A stretch of 64,000 nt of DNA, from positions 30,940,987 through 31,004,986 of the forward strand of contig CP136063.1 of NCBI GenBank assembly GCA_032622095.1, given 5' to 3'. Shown piece after piece: positions 1-11,095 of this stretch (the first letter of the stretch is position 1; the number at the start of each line of letters is the position of its first letter). This DNA is from Siphonodentalium dalli. Taxonomy: Eukaryota; Mollusca; Scaphopoda; Gadilida; Siphonodentaliidae. The position numbers and the translations under genes were made by a program. The notes under the pieces were generated by a model. It saw only the letters and a program-made list of their open reading frames with translations, was not told the DNA's origin and did not search any database.

Positions 1-2
1 TA

Positions 3-329
3 CTGCGTGTTGATGTTCTCGAAGTACTACAGCGTCAGCAAGTTCGCCTACCTGGCCCCGACAAAATAGATTCTGTCGATATTGGATTAGTTCGGGCTTA
101 CAACGAGAACATTTATAACTTCAATTCTCTTCTATATTCCAATTTACATTCGGAAATTCCTATAGCTCATTATCAACCACTGAGAAGACTTTCTACTTTT
201 GTACATGACCCCACTAATACTGTGTTGCATACAGACAAGGTGCACTTGAATGAGGATGGTCAACAACGTCTCAGACGCAATATTAAAAAGATAATAATTA
301 ATTCTTTGCATGCTTTCAGCCTCGCTTAA
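3..329 (+). CDS. SGNH/GDSL hydrolase-like protein, C-terminal part (5' end outside window)
   Basis: The frame is open from the window edge to a TAA at 327-329, about 108 residues. Near the end it reads DKVHLNEDGQQRLRRNIKKI. This is the layout of the last SGNH-hydrolase block: an Asp, then the catalytic-type His three residues later, then Asn-x-x-Gly and a basic helix. Only the C-terminus is present, so the catalytic Ser block cannot be checked. A host lipase/esterase-like gene is possible. So is the ORF1 of a CR1-type LINE, which is known to carry an esterase domain; a similar tail occurs at 39632-39897, just before a LINE ORF2. No ORF2 is seen downstream here. The fold assignment rests on this one block. 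Confidence 0.5.
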   Translation: MRVDVLEVLQRQQVRLPGPDKIDSVDIGLVRAYNENIYNFNSLLYSNLHSEIPIAHYQPLRRLSTFVHDPTNTVLHTDKVHLNEDGQQRLRRNIKKIIINSLHAFSLA

Positions 330-982
330 GCGCCACATGCCATTCATACTAAAACATAAATAGATGGTCCGCATTTACTTTAAGACGCCGGAGTCGTCTT
401 CTTGTGGCAACGGGGTGATGTCAGAGTTAATATTTTGCCATACCAAATAACATTTTCATGCCTCGATATTTGGTACAATTATTTTACGGCAACAGAATAT
501 AATTCTTGTCACAATTATTCAATCTAACCAATGCATGTCACGACATCTGGTTTCCATACAAAACAATGTCGTATAATTCGCATTGTGACATAACGCGCTA
601 ATCAGATTGTAATACAAACAGTCTACATTCAATTTCTAGCCGTCGGCGAAAAACAAATACTTTTGAATAGACCAAGCCACAGGCGGTATCAAGATAATCA
701 GTAATTAATAAGCTGACTACGAGAACCATTGATACATTGCGCAACTAATTCGCACCGCATCACGCTGACAGATCTCAGAATCTCTTATGAAAACATTAAT
801 GGCTTTCGCCTATGTAACAAGTCATTGTTGCACGCTAATCAAGCGTTGGCATTATTTCGCAGTTAAGCAGTTGGTGACATAACTTGTTAATTACCACACG
901 TAACGGAGTAGCGTGGGTTATGACACTGGGTGCCATAGCGGGTGCAAAAGCCACACCCCTTTATTCTCGACCAATCACTGAA
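330..982. other. Non-coding stretch, nothing recognised
   Basis: AT-rich sequence without a convincing reading frame or repeat. It may include the 3' untranslated part of the SGNH-like frame to its left. Confidence 0.4.
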
Positions 983-1071
983 GAGCAGAAATGAGAATAA
1001 GAAACTATGGAATCTCTGGTACGAGTCATTCGATCTATCAGACATTCCATAGTGTGTTCTTATTTCTGCTC
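983..1071. repeat. 89-bp imperfect palindrome (short foldback repeat)
   Basis: The left arm starts GAGCAGAAATGAGAATAAG and the right arm ends TGTTCTTATTTCTGCTC. The arms (983-1013 and 1044-1071) pair with a few mismatches around a loop of about 30 bases. The loop and right arm recur at 13018-13070, so this is an interspersed repeat and not a private hairpin. The bases following the right arm resemble a splice donor, but no exon could be tied to it. Confidence 0.6.
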
Positions 1072-1564
1072 AGGTAAGTTTATATTTACATTTCTTTATT
1101 TTATTTACTTGAAACTTTCAAAGTACCAATGATGGTTCTCTCGTGTTATGAAAAGAATGGCTAACTTAAGTTGAAATAATCAAATGTTCATTTACCGTAT
1201 CGAGTACCAATATTACATGCATTTACTCTCTATAAATTTATACTGTATGGAACGCATACATGTATACGTGCATTCCTCTATGAAATAGGTTACTTGTATA
1301 TGTTTATCACAAAGAGCATAGTTATGTCATTTCTTTGGAAATATATTATTTCCATAGAAATCACACCTCCTATGATTCACGCGTTCATGTTCTAACTATA
1401 TATATGTGGTCGCGCATTTCATATCTGCTAATTCCACGCAAACAGTCCAGTTTGTGTCGTATATGCTATTGACAGAGTTTTACCGCCTATATCTGACACG
1501 AAATTATATCTCCATGTGTCTGGCAGTATCTAGAGTTATAATCATATCCGCCATAGAACTATAT
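1072..1564. other. Non-coding stretch, nothing recognised
   Basis: AT-rich, no coding signal and no repeat found. Confidence 0.4.
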
Positions 1565-1800
1565 ACGTCACTTCCGGTCATCGAGGATGTGAATGTTGCA
1601 TATGGCCACTTCCGGCATATGTAACATTGACATCCTAAATGATACGTCACTTCCGGTTATCGATGATGTTAATGTTGCCTATGGCCGCTTCCGGCAATAT
1701 GTAACATTGACACCTCAAAGGGTACGTTACTTCCGGTCATAGATGGTGTTAATGTTGCATACAGACACTTTGGCAATATGTCACATTAGCATCGTATATA
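1565..1800. repeat. 79-80 bp tandem repeat, three units
   Basis: Units start at about 1565, 1644 and 1724. Each begins ACGT(C/T)ACTTCCGGT and holds a conserved core around GATG-TGTTAATGTTGC, a second TTCCGG-type motif (decayed in unit 3) and an end near ATGT(A/C)ACATT. Each unit therefore carries a pair of CTTCCGG motifs, which resemble ETS-factor sites. A regulatory role is only a guess; a small minisatellite is the safe reading. Confidence 0.75.
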
Positions 1801-1936
1801 GTAGTAACGCTATATATAAGCGCCCTGATTATCGGTATCGGTACTGTCAAAGTCGGCGCCTCCATGGTAAATTTCAATATGAATATTGGCATTGTAAATA
1901 GTACAATTAAGCAAGTGATGGCGTCGGTCATGTGTA

Positions 1937-3068
1937 TGTGGTAGAGCACAGGGGTGGGTCTTTAGTGAACCATCAGTCGCTATATCACAAACATATATGG
2001 GCTCTGAGTCTAAACATCTGGCAGGGTCTATGAAAACACTAAGCCTACCTTAAAAGTCTTCATCATGCATTTAATTGAATATTCAAGCAATACCGAACGG
2101 AACACATCCAACAAGCATCACAACATGGATGACATCACAACACATCTTTATAGACAGCTTGACAGCAACATCACATCGAGCATCAAACATCAATCGAGAG
2201 ATGTCCAACGAGAAAAAGGACCCTGGTGAACAAATACATAGGTTGTAGTTGCTGCCGAATAAATATCCAGTATGGATATTAATAAATATGTGAAATGTGA
2301 TTGTGTCAATAAACCAACTTCCCTATTGTCGATATAAACAACTATTTGATACAATCCTAACTGTGACGAACAGTTAGAAATAAAACCAACATGCTAGTAT
2401 AAAAGGTAGATTATGAACGCAGTGTGCGATTTCCAACATCTCTAAACTATTGGGCAAATATATATTGCAAATGTGATGTAATTCTAAACATACAAAACGA
2501 AGACAATAGTATTAAAATAAAGATATAATAATGGTTAAAAAACATATAACAGAATATTACATACCATATCGTAGGAACATAGGTCAAGATGTCATAACGT
2601 AGTATTCATCTTATACTTTATAACTGTAACATTCTTCAGGCATAGAAGAATGTACGCTTACACTGAGTGTGTCACGACGGAACGATGTTGTCGCATCGAA
2701 CGCTAATTATGAACTGACAAAAGGCGGCAAATAACCTTACCTGTGATTGTCTGAAATCCAATGGTGTCTAACAGTTTGATCTAATACTGGGCGCTGAACT
2801 AGACAGAGGAAGGCTTAAGCGGTAAGAGATTGGGCGTAGATAGAAATAGGAAATAGCAATATAGAGAACAGGTATGCGACTGGGGACGGGAAGTGTAAAG
2901 AACGGAATAGCGCGAAATGGAATGAAATGGACCAAGTACGCTGAATGAAATGATAATGCAGCTATAAAATGTATATTAGTGAGTTAGGTATAATAACTTA
3001 GTTAGCATACACTTGTAGCATGTAATAAAGGCATATACTGTTTTGGTATATAAAATAGCACTGTCACA
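1937..3068 (-). repeat. 3' LTR of Ty3/Gypsy element 1
   Basis: On the minus strand it opens with TGTGACAGTGC and closes with CCACA. It matches 11096-12228 along its whole length at about 98.7% identity. The target-site copy TGTA lies just outside at 1933-1936. Confidence 0.93.
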
Positions 3069-3080
3069 CTCTCCCCTCTG
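3069..3080 (-). other. Polypurine tract of element 1
   Basis: On the minus strand CAGAGGGGAGAG directly precedes the TG of the 3' LTR, the expected place for plus-strand priming in LTR retrotransposons. Confidence 0.8.
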
Positions 3081-3757
3081 TTGACAAAATGACTCCCTAG
3101 TCATTTAAACAAATACTGAAAGGAAATGTCGCTAATTGACATGACCTTCAAACTCTGCAACTGATAATGGAAAATTATCATCTATAACATTCTCATACAC
3201 AGAGATAACCTTGACACCGACCTATCTTCAAAACTGAAATCAAATATCAGCATTATATTACTGCAACTTAATCAACTGAACTGACTCTTCACCATCTGGC
3301 ATAGACAGTAAACAATGTGAATATATCACACAATACCACTGAAATGAAATCATCACTGATTTACACTGGCGGTCCTATCTGAGAACTTCAATCATGAATA
3401 CACAACAATCAACACAAATATGTTAAACTCATAATCATATATAGAAAGGAACACTTTATCACCTCAGAGTACATAAAAAAAAAATAGAATTCCTTGAAAA
3501 CTGGTACCTCATATGAGTCGTAGCTCTACACTGGATCGTCAGCTGGAATAACTGGAAATATCTCTGATCGTACGAAGATGATAAATGATACCTAACAATA
3601 CATAATATCAATACATAATTTATAAAAGAATCAATTTTAAAAACAACTAACACAACAGGACAATGCCTATGTCCAATGTATACACACATCATTGAAACTG
3701 ACATATCAGTAATATGGAATCACTGAATATAAGTAAACTGAACTGAAAATGAAAATC
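3081..3757 (-). other. 3' untranslated region of element 1
   Basis: Non-coding stretch between the stop of the long frame and the polypurine tract. No further ORF of the element recognised. Confidence 0.6.
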
Positions 3758-6700
3758 TTATTCATCCAAGATAGTTTCCAAAATAGACTGAAAAACATCT
3801 GGAGTAACCTTGGTGCAAATCTGATCTTGCATCAGCTTACGCATAAGCTGATTCTTATACTCATCTTTTCCACATGGATTGGGCTGGATGTTCTTAGATA
3901 CATAGTCGCCCATCCATGATGGAGGCTTCTTTGCTCTGCTAGATTTCCTAGGTACTGGCTTCGGTCTGGAATCTGAAAGAGAAATTCTTTCTCTATCTCC
4001 ACTCTGACTACTACTCGAGGCACTATCATCACCTGAAACATTCGCTTTCGCACCATCAACATTACCATCAACAACAACAGTATCTTCTGCAATAGGTGCT
4101 AAAGGTACACGGGTAATATCAACAACTTCATCATCATTATTCTCATCAGCCTCATCATTGCTATCACCTGTGGAACGAAGTTCAAGTTGACCTGTCGAAT
4201 CCTGTGTAGCTGAAATATCAACAATATTACCGTCATCACCGACATCAGTTCTAACTTCCCTGAACTCATCTATTTGAGTGCGGTCGTCACCACAGGAAGA
4301 AGAAATACCACCAGCTTCCAATCTCGCAGGAAAGTCGTCACCCCGACGAGATGGAGCTGAACTGTCCACTACATTAGGAGCAGATTTTATACCTGCAACG
4401 CCCTGTGGAACAAAACATATCACCGACTCTTCATCTGAACCATCTATATGGTCTGAACCATTAATATGGTTTTCCCGAACTTCATCACGTGAAGTATCAC
4501 TACCAGTACCTGGAATATGACGCTTCCGCACCTTAGGCTCTGGTGGCCGTACAGGTGGGATAAGAGGATCTACAATTGGGGCATCAGCATCTCTCTGTTC
4601 AAGAGGAGATTTAAGGGCTGTGTCGTCATCTGGAAAGTCAAAGGGTAAAGAACCAATAGGCAACAAGTGGTTCCTATGTAAAGTTCTTTGCTTTCCATTG
4701 TCATCTTCTAAATTAAAAACAGGAATGTCAGAATTGGGTTGGGATTTAACAGTGTATACTTCAGAATCATATTTATCTGCCAATTTATGTCTGCCTTCGA
4801 AAGCTAATGTCTTTACTAAGACTCTGTCACCTACATGTATAGTTGCATCACGAAGCTTTCGATTATAATATTTGGCATTACTACTCTGAGCACCAGACAT
4901 AGATTTGGATGCTAATCTGTAAGAATCAGAAAGTCTTTGTCTAAGATCTGAAACATAATCACAATAAGAAGTTTGATCAGAATCAGGTTTATTCAAACCA
5001 AATAAAACATCAAGAGGTAACCGTGGTTCTCTTCCGAACATCAACTGAAAAGGAGCAAAACCAGTAGTTTCATGCCTAGTACAATTGTATGCATGAACAA
5101 GAGGACCTATATGTGATTTCCAGTCTTGTTTCTGGTCAGGATTAAGAGTACCTAACATACTAATAAGTGTGCGATTAAATCGCTCTGTAACACCATTCCC
5201 CATCGGATGATAAGGAGTAGTTCGGGACTTCTTGATGCTGCAAAGCTGACAAAGTTCAGAAATAAGTTGAGATTCAAAATTAGCACCTTGATCACTATGA
5301 ATACGTTGAGGATAACCATAATAAATAAAGAAATTGTTAAACAATACATCAGCAGTAGTCTTTGCAGTCATGTTCCTTGTAGGATAAGCCTGTGCATATT
5401 TAGTAAAATGATCTGTCATAACAAGAACATATTGGTAACCACCTTTAGAACAATCAAGAGTAAGAAAATCAATACAAACAAGTTCAAGAGGTTGAGAAGT
5501 AGTAATGGATACCAAAGGGGCTCTGAAATTCGGATTAGTTTTCACTCGTAAACATCTATGGCAATGTTTTATCCAATCATCGACAGCACTGTCGATACCT
5601 GGAAAATAAAATCTTTCTTTCACAAGTGAAACTGTTCTGTCACGACCTGGATGTCCTATATCATTATGTAATGATTTTAGAACAAAATAAATCTGTGAAT
5701 GTGGTAAAACAAGCTGAGTTGTGGTTTTACCATTAAAAGTGGACTCTCTATAAAGAACTCCTCGCTGCAACCTAAGCTTAGAAAAATGTCTTAAAAATGC
5801 TGAATGAAGCTTAGACGGGGGAAGGGACTTTCTCTTTGGGCAACTATTTCTTCTCACGGCTGATAGCCATACGGACAATACATCATCTCTTTCCTGCAAT
5901 CTTCTCCAATCCCTATAATTCATTTCATCAAGATCATGGCCTACATCATCTTGAACAGAATTTAAAACATCAGTGCTGCAACATAAACTTTCAACAAAAG
6001 GTTGCTGCACCTGTAGTGAATTACAAATAACTTGTACTGAATCATTTGTAATAATATCTGGAGGAGGTGTATCCAACCTAGATAAGGCATCTGCATCGGT
6101 ATTAGATTTACCGGGTCTGTAAACAATATCAAATTTAAAAGAACCTAAGGCTGATAACCATCTCTGTCCAGTAGCATCTAATTTGGCTGAAGTTAAAACA
6201 TAAGTTAAGGGATTGTTATCAGTATACACTACAAAATAATTACCATATAAATAGTCATAAAACTTTTCTGTATCTGCCCACTTTAAAGCTAAAAATTCTA
6301 ACTTATGTGCCGGATAATTCTTTTCTGCTGCTGTGGTTCCTCGGCTGCCATACACAATAACTCTCTTCACGCCATCGATCTCTTGGTAAAGGACACAACC
6401 TAAACCATGGAGGGACGCATCAGTATGGACTTCAAAGGGCCTGCTGTAATCGGGGTAACCTAAAATGGGGGGATTAGAAAGACGATCTTTCAAAGTATCA
6501 AATGCAGACTGCTGCTCATGCTCCCATTTCCATTTCCCTGTAAAAGAGGATTTAACCTTGTTCTTTGGCTTCTTTGTATTTGTAGGGGGAAGTAAATCTG
6601 TCAAGGGCTTAGCAATCCTGGAAAAATTTGGACAATATTTTCTGTAGTAACCTGCAAAGCCAAGAAATGATCGCAATTGATCAGAGTTCTTGGGAACTGG

Positions 6701-8827
6701 CCAGTTGACAATTTTGTCAACTTTCGCAGGATCTGTCTCGATACCTTTCTCTGAAACTACATGGCCTACATATAAGACACGGCGCATGAAAAATTTACAC
6801 TTTGCTGGGGCCAGTTTCAAACCGCATTCTCTGAGCCTGTCAAAAACAAGTCTAAGTCGCTCCAACATCTCTGGAACCGATTTTGACCATACAATGACGT
6901 CATCAACATGAATATTACATATATTCCTGTTAAGACCATCGAGGCAGTCTTCCATCATTCTCTGAAAGCTAGAAGGACTATTGTTCATACCAAATGCTAA
7001 TCTATTATATTCATAGAATCCAAGACCTCCAACAGTAAAAGCTGTTCTCTCCTTGTGCTCCTCTGCAATCTCCAATTGATGAAAACCAGATTTGAGATCG
7101 AGAACTGAGTAGTACTTGGCACCTGCTAAGTAATCAAAAAGGTCTTCAGGCCTAGGGAGTGCATAATTATCTGGAATAGTGCGTTTATTTAAAATTCTAA
7201 AATCTGTACACATACGAAGGTCATTTGAACCCTTCTTCCTAACTAAAACAACATTAGAAGAATATGGACTGTGAGATCGGTGTATAATGCCGGCAGCTAA
7301 CAACTGGTGAAGATGATTTCTCACTTCATCAATCATGCTTGGAGGTAAACGTCTCGGACGATCCTTGAAAGGCGTAGAATCATACATGTCGATCCTATGC
7401 TTAACTGCACTGTAAAAACCTAAGTCAAGATCATGCTGTGAAAAAACATCTGAAAACTCTTTGATGAGATTCAATGCAACAGATATATCCTTTGCATCAT
7501 CAAGAGAAGAAACATCCATAGTAATTTTATCAAGAAATGAAGAGGTAGTCTCTGAACCTGGGGAGGTTTCAATATCTTGCTCAACAGAGACTGGCTGTAC
7601 CTGACAAATAACAAAGTTGGGTGCTATACTAATAGTCCTAGAAAAAATATTTGACAAGTGAACATCAACAGTATCAGTGCTCTTGAAATCATATTTCACA
7701 ATATATGGACCTATCTCTAAAAAATTTAACCGCTCATCATCTGGGAGAGGCTGCAAAATAGCACATGTGGGTTGGTAAGGAATCTTGTGATCAATAAAAC
7801 CAGTAACAACTTTCTTAGTATTAGGATGGAGAATAACATGAGTATTCTCAGCGGACTTTACATGACCTAGAACAAAGTTGTGTTTAGCAAGTTCTTTCTC
7901 CCTAGAAATCATGCATCTGAAAGCCATGAACCAAGATGATGACAAGTTTGCATACTGTAAAAACCTGTTACCATGTGCATCTTTGCACAACTTAATGAGT
8001 TCTGAAAGAATATTAGTTCCTAGCAAAACTGGTACTGACATGTTATAAGAACTGTTTGGCACTACAAGAAAAATGAACTCTTTACCGGAATCTTGTCCTA
8101 AGGAAGGAACTGTAATAGGACACTGAATGTATCCAAGGTAAGGAAGTTTCTTGCCATCAGCACACTCTATATTAAGTATAACAGACAAGGGCTGCAATGG
8201 AATATGTTTCAAGAAAGTGCTGTAAAATTGCTCGCAAATTGTGGAGCAAGTCGAACCTGTATCACCAAGAGCCTTAGTATTGTAACCTGAAACAGTAATA
8301 TCTGACTCCGTAGCATTTCCATTTATACAATGTTCCTTACTGGAATCATTAACAAATTGAGATTTGTTAATAAATCTCCGGGATCTATCCTGTGGACGAA
8401 ATTTTTTATCTCTATCATAGTAGCGATAGTATCCACCTTTCCTACAACCAAACGCTTTATGCGTCAAATCACCACATTTCCAACATCCGGTGTATCTACC
8501 AGATACATACTCTCCTTGTAACCTATCATTTGTGTGATTACTATAATCATTTCTCTCATCTGAAACATTATGTGACTCCTTCTGAAAATAATCGCTTCTC
8601 TCCGTATACTGCCTTCTGCGATTCCTATTCCAATATCTCTGTGCACGCCGTATGGAGTAAGAGTTATAACCACTGTTATAATTATCATTTCTGTAATAAT
8701 CATCATTGCTGTAATTATTATCATAACTATTTTCACTATTTCTCTTCAACTCCTCTATCCGAACTGTCAATTCCAATATCTCATCCTGTATCTTCAACAT
8801 AACTTCCTCTGAAATCTGTGACGCCAT
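3758..8827 (-). CDS. Gag-Pol-type polyprotein of Ty3/Gypsy element 1 (1689 aa)
   Basis: A single frame from an ATG at 8827. Residues 1-110 hold a short heptad-like helix and an Asn/Tyr/Arg-rich stretch. A CCHC zinc knuckle (C-x2-C-x4-H-x4-C) spans residues 115-128. An aspartic-protease motif DTGS is at 189-192. The reverse transcriptase shows the FGM...SFQRMM region and a HVDD catalytic box near residue 641. RNase H follows with TDAS near 800 and YTDNNPLTY near 870. The integrase has its HHCC zinc region near 1055-1095 and the catalytic D,D,E residues in CIDF, SDQG and GNGVTERFN at about 1115-1215. An acidic, Ser-rich linker leads to a C-terminal block KKPPSWMGDYV that recurs in element 2. 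The enzymes would copy and insert the element within virus-like particles. The order RT-RNase H-integrase places it in Metaviridae (Ty3/Gypsy). Confidence 0.93.
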   Translation of the reverse strand: MASQISEEVMLKIQDEILELTVRIEELKRNSENSYDNNYSNDDYYRNDNYNSGYNSYSIRRAQRYWNRNRRRQYTERSDYFQKESHNVSDERNDYSNHTNDRLQGEYVSGRYTGCWKCGDLTHKAFGCRKGGYYRYYDRDKKFRPQDRSRRFINKSQFVNDSSKEHCINGNATESDITVSGYNTKALGDTGSTCSTICEQFYSTFLKHIPLQPLSVILNIECADGKKLPYLGYIQCPITVPSLGQDSGKEFIFLVVPNSSYNMSVPVLLGTNILSELIKLCKDAHGNRFLQYANLSSSWFMAFRCMISREKELAKHNFVLGHVKSAENTHVILHPNTKKVVTGFIDHKIPYQPTCAILQPLPDDERLNFLEIGPYIVKYDFKSTDTVDVHLSNIFSRTISIAPNFVICQVQPVSVEQDIETSPGSETTSSFLDKITMDVSSLDDAKDISVALNLIKEFSDVFSQHDLDLGFYSAVKHRIDMYDSTPFKDRPRRLPPSMIDEVRNHLHQLLAAGIIHRSHSPYSSNVVLVRKKGSNDLRMCTDFRILNKRTIPDNYALPRPEDLFDYLAGAKYYSVLDLKSGFHQLEIAEEHKERTAFTVGGLGFYEYNRLAFGMNNSPSSFQRMMEDCLDGLNRNICNIHVDDVIVWSKSVPEMLERLRLVFDRLRECGLKLAPAKCKFFMRRVLYVGHVVSEKGIETDPAKVDKIVNWPVPKNSDQLRSFLGFAGYYRKYCPNFSRIAKPLTDLLPPTNTKKPKNKVKSSFTGKWKWEHEQQSAFDTLKDRLSNPPILGYPDYSRPFEVHTDASLHGLGCVLYQEIDGVKRVIVYGSRGTTAAEKNYPAHKLEFLALKWADTEKFYDYLYGNYFVVYTDNNPLTYVLTSAKLDATGQRWLSALGSFKFDIVYRPGKSNTDADALSRLDTPPPDIITNDSVQVICNSLQVQQPFVESLCCSTDVLNSVQDDVGHDLDEMNYRDWRRLQERDDVLSVWLSAVRRNSCPKRKSLPPSKLHSAFLRHFSKLRLQRGVLYRESTFNGKTTTQLVLPHSQIYFVLKSLHNDIGHPGRDRTVSLVKERFYFPGIDSAVDDWIKHCHRCLRVKTNPNFRAPLVSITTSQPLELVCIDFLTLDCSKGGYQYVLVMTDHFTKYAQAYPTRNMTAKTTADVLFNNFFIYYGYPQRIHSDQGANFESQLISELCQLCSIKKSRTTPYHPMGNGVTERFNRTLISMLGTLNPDQKQDWKSHIGPLVHAYNCTRHETTGFAPFQLMFGREPRLPLDVLFGLNKPDSDQTSYCDYVSDLRQRLSDSYRLASKSMSGAQSSNAKYYNRKLRDATIHVGDRVLVKTLAFEGRHKLADKYDSEVYTVKSQPNSDIPVFNLEDDNGKQRTLHRNHLLPIGSLPFDFPDDDTALKSPLEQRDADAPIVDPLIPPVRPPEPKVRKRHIPGTGSDTSRDEVRENHINGSDHIDGSDEESVICFVPQGVAGIKSAPNVVDSSAPSRRGDDFPARLEAGGISSSCGDDRTQIDEFREVRTDVGDDGNIVDISATQDSTGQLELRSTGDSNDEADENNDDEVVDITRVPLAPIAEDTVVVDGNVDGAKANVSGDDSASSSSQSGDRERISLSDSRPKPVPRKSSRAKKPPSWMGDYVSKNIQPNPCGKDEYKNQLMRKLMQDQICTKVTPDVFQSILETILDE

Positions 8828-11086
8828 CTTCCACTAACTCGCAAGTAGCTAGGAAAAATTTGAAAGTATTTCAACCACGATCGACCTACAAATTCTAAGA
8901 AATATCTCTGAGAAAAAAAAAACAAGTGTCGCTTTAACTAACTGGAATAAAAAATGATTCAAAGTCGAAACCTACAAAAGAATTCGGAGAAAAAATCACT
9001 AAGTGTAAAGGTCACAGTAATAACCATGCTGAACGCTGAAAACGTCAAGTGAAAATAGACTAAACTCAATATCTGAAAAACCGACGCGCTGAAATTTATA
9101 CAGAAAAACCTAAATATTTTCTGCCTACCAACTCAGAAATCACTGAAAAACAAAATTCATTTTGTAATTAAACCTGCGGGAAGAAAAACAAATTCTGTGG
9201 AAAAATTTATTCAAGAAAAATTCTCAAGTCCAACTACGTAAGAAAAATTCTGAAAAAATAAAAATTTCTCAAGTTTGCTGTAAATCAGAACACTGTAAGT
9301 CACCTACAATTTAACTACCAAGCGAATACCTACAAATCACATCAAAATTCAAAATTAATCTGCGATTAAATATTCAAGTCACCTATTTCCGCTCGCTATC
9401 TGACATCAACTGAAAAAATTTCAAAGTCAGATCTAACCTGATCAATCACACACTACAAACTCAACAATGGAAAAATAAATTAATTTTCCACGACGTCACC
9501 AATAAGTCACCTAATTTCAAGTTAATTGTGCCGTCCGGCGACAAAATTGAAATATAATTATTCACGTGTTGACGCAACAACACATATGAACATTAAAGTT
9601 CACCGTCAACTGAAAGTTGATTCGAAAAATTATTTTCCGAACTTGCTCTGAAAAATCACCTATTTTCGAGCTATATACTCCACCATCAACTACAAAATTC
9701 TCAAATCAAAATTCACCGTCACTGAAAATCAATAAAGATTTTTACAATCACCTATTGTCGCACTATAAATTCACCGTCGTCTGAAAATTTGAACACAAAT
9801 TTCACTTCCGCTTGCATGCTAAGTGTGGACTGGCTGAAAATTTTTAAGTTTTCTTGCCGACAACTGCTACTAATTAGTTTGGTTAAGTTAACTTCCACCT
9901 AATTAGTGTCGCGAAGAATTTAACTCATGCACCTATCTGATGAAATGAGATGAAAGCAAGCGCGATGCGTACTTGGCTCACAAAAAAAAATTTAGTGGGA
10001 AAGAGGGTGTGGCAGTGGAGGGGTCAGGGTTGACTCACCGTTAACCTGAGACTCCGACAACTGCAGACTTCGACACCAACTTACCATGTCACGACTATCA
10101 ACAAACCAAGATGACAACACCTGCTTGTACTACCAGAACTAGTTGGGACAATTTGTCCAACACAGGGTCTGAAAACTACTAACTTATTAATGCAAAGTCA
10201 GAATTGCATTGCATAATGTTGGAGACAAAAGGTATTTATCACAATGTCACAACAAAGTGACGACCGAATGTCAAGAAATTTAGAAAAATTCTCGACCAAT
10301 TTCGGTTTCAGAAAATCTCCGGTTTGCAATGAAATTCACCATGCAATTCACAAGCTGACATTTGGCCTACATGTATGCATTTATCAACAGATGTCACTTT
10401 ATGACAATATTTCAGTCAAAGAATAAACTTTGACAGCATACAGTACATAATGTGTGGCTGGACGGATATATTATATACCTAACTACACCTATAGTTACCT
10501 AAACAAAAGCTAATTATAAGCTTTTAAATGCTACTTGATCAGAAGATTTGAAAATAGACTATACACGTGTTTATTTGTTTACTTTGTTCTGATCAATAGA
10601 AAATGTGACCCGGTGACGAAACGAAAACGAAACCACGGACTACCGAATTCCGGAAAACACAACTTTACCGGGTTTCAATTTACCAAAATCCGGACCACAA
10701 AATATTGGCAGATAATAAATCGAATTTAAAGTTTGGACTTTGCCCAAATGCTAAAAACGACTAAACAGAGCTGACAATACAAAAATTTAGACATAATTAT
10801 AATATTAAAGGAATACAGCCACACCAAAACAATGTGTTTACAAATTTCACTGAATAACATGAAAATTTATCAAATTTTCAACAGAATTTATGTTTTTATG
10901 ACTTTTTAAGCATAAAACTGTTCAAATCGTATTGTCTCTTCCACTCCAACGCTGAATATCTCCAGAAATCCTGATTGTCATTTTTTCACAGTTTTTGAAG
11001 CACGAAAACACGAATTTCTACAAAGTACCAATTTTCACACCAATTTCAAAGTTCCACACTATAATCAGAGCTATAGCTATACGAAT
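8828..11086 (-). other. 5' leader region of element 1
   Basis: About 2.3 kb between the primer-binding site and the long frame. It is AT-rich with many short degenerate repeats of the type CTGAAAA and CACCTA, especially 9000-9900. No long coding frame was recognised. The length is unusual for a gypsy leader. Confidence 0.55.
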
Positions 11087-11094
11087 GGGCGCCA
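11087..11094 (-). other. Primer-binding site of element 1
   Basis: On the minus strand TGGCGCCC begins one base after the 5' LTR. This octamer matches the first bases of lysine-tRNA-primed sites of many retroelements; the match beyond it is poor, so the tRNA is not certain. Confidence 0.6.
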
Positions 11095-11095
11095 T

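Noticed and set aside
1060-1080. Canonical-looking splice donor after TTCTGCTCAG
   Set aside because: It falls at the end of a foldback repeat, and no exon or reading frame could be linked to it.
10008-10030. GTGTGGCAGTGGAGG, like the start of the element 2 LTR
   Set aside because: Isolated decamer match within the element 1 leader; no LTR follows.
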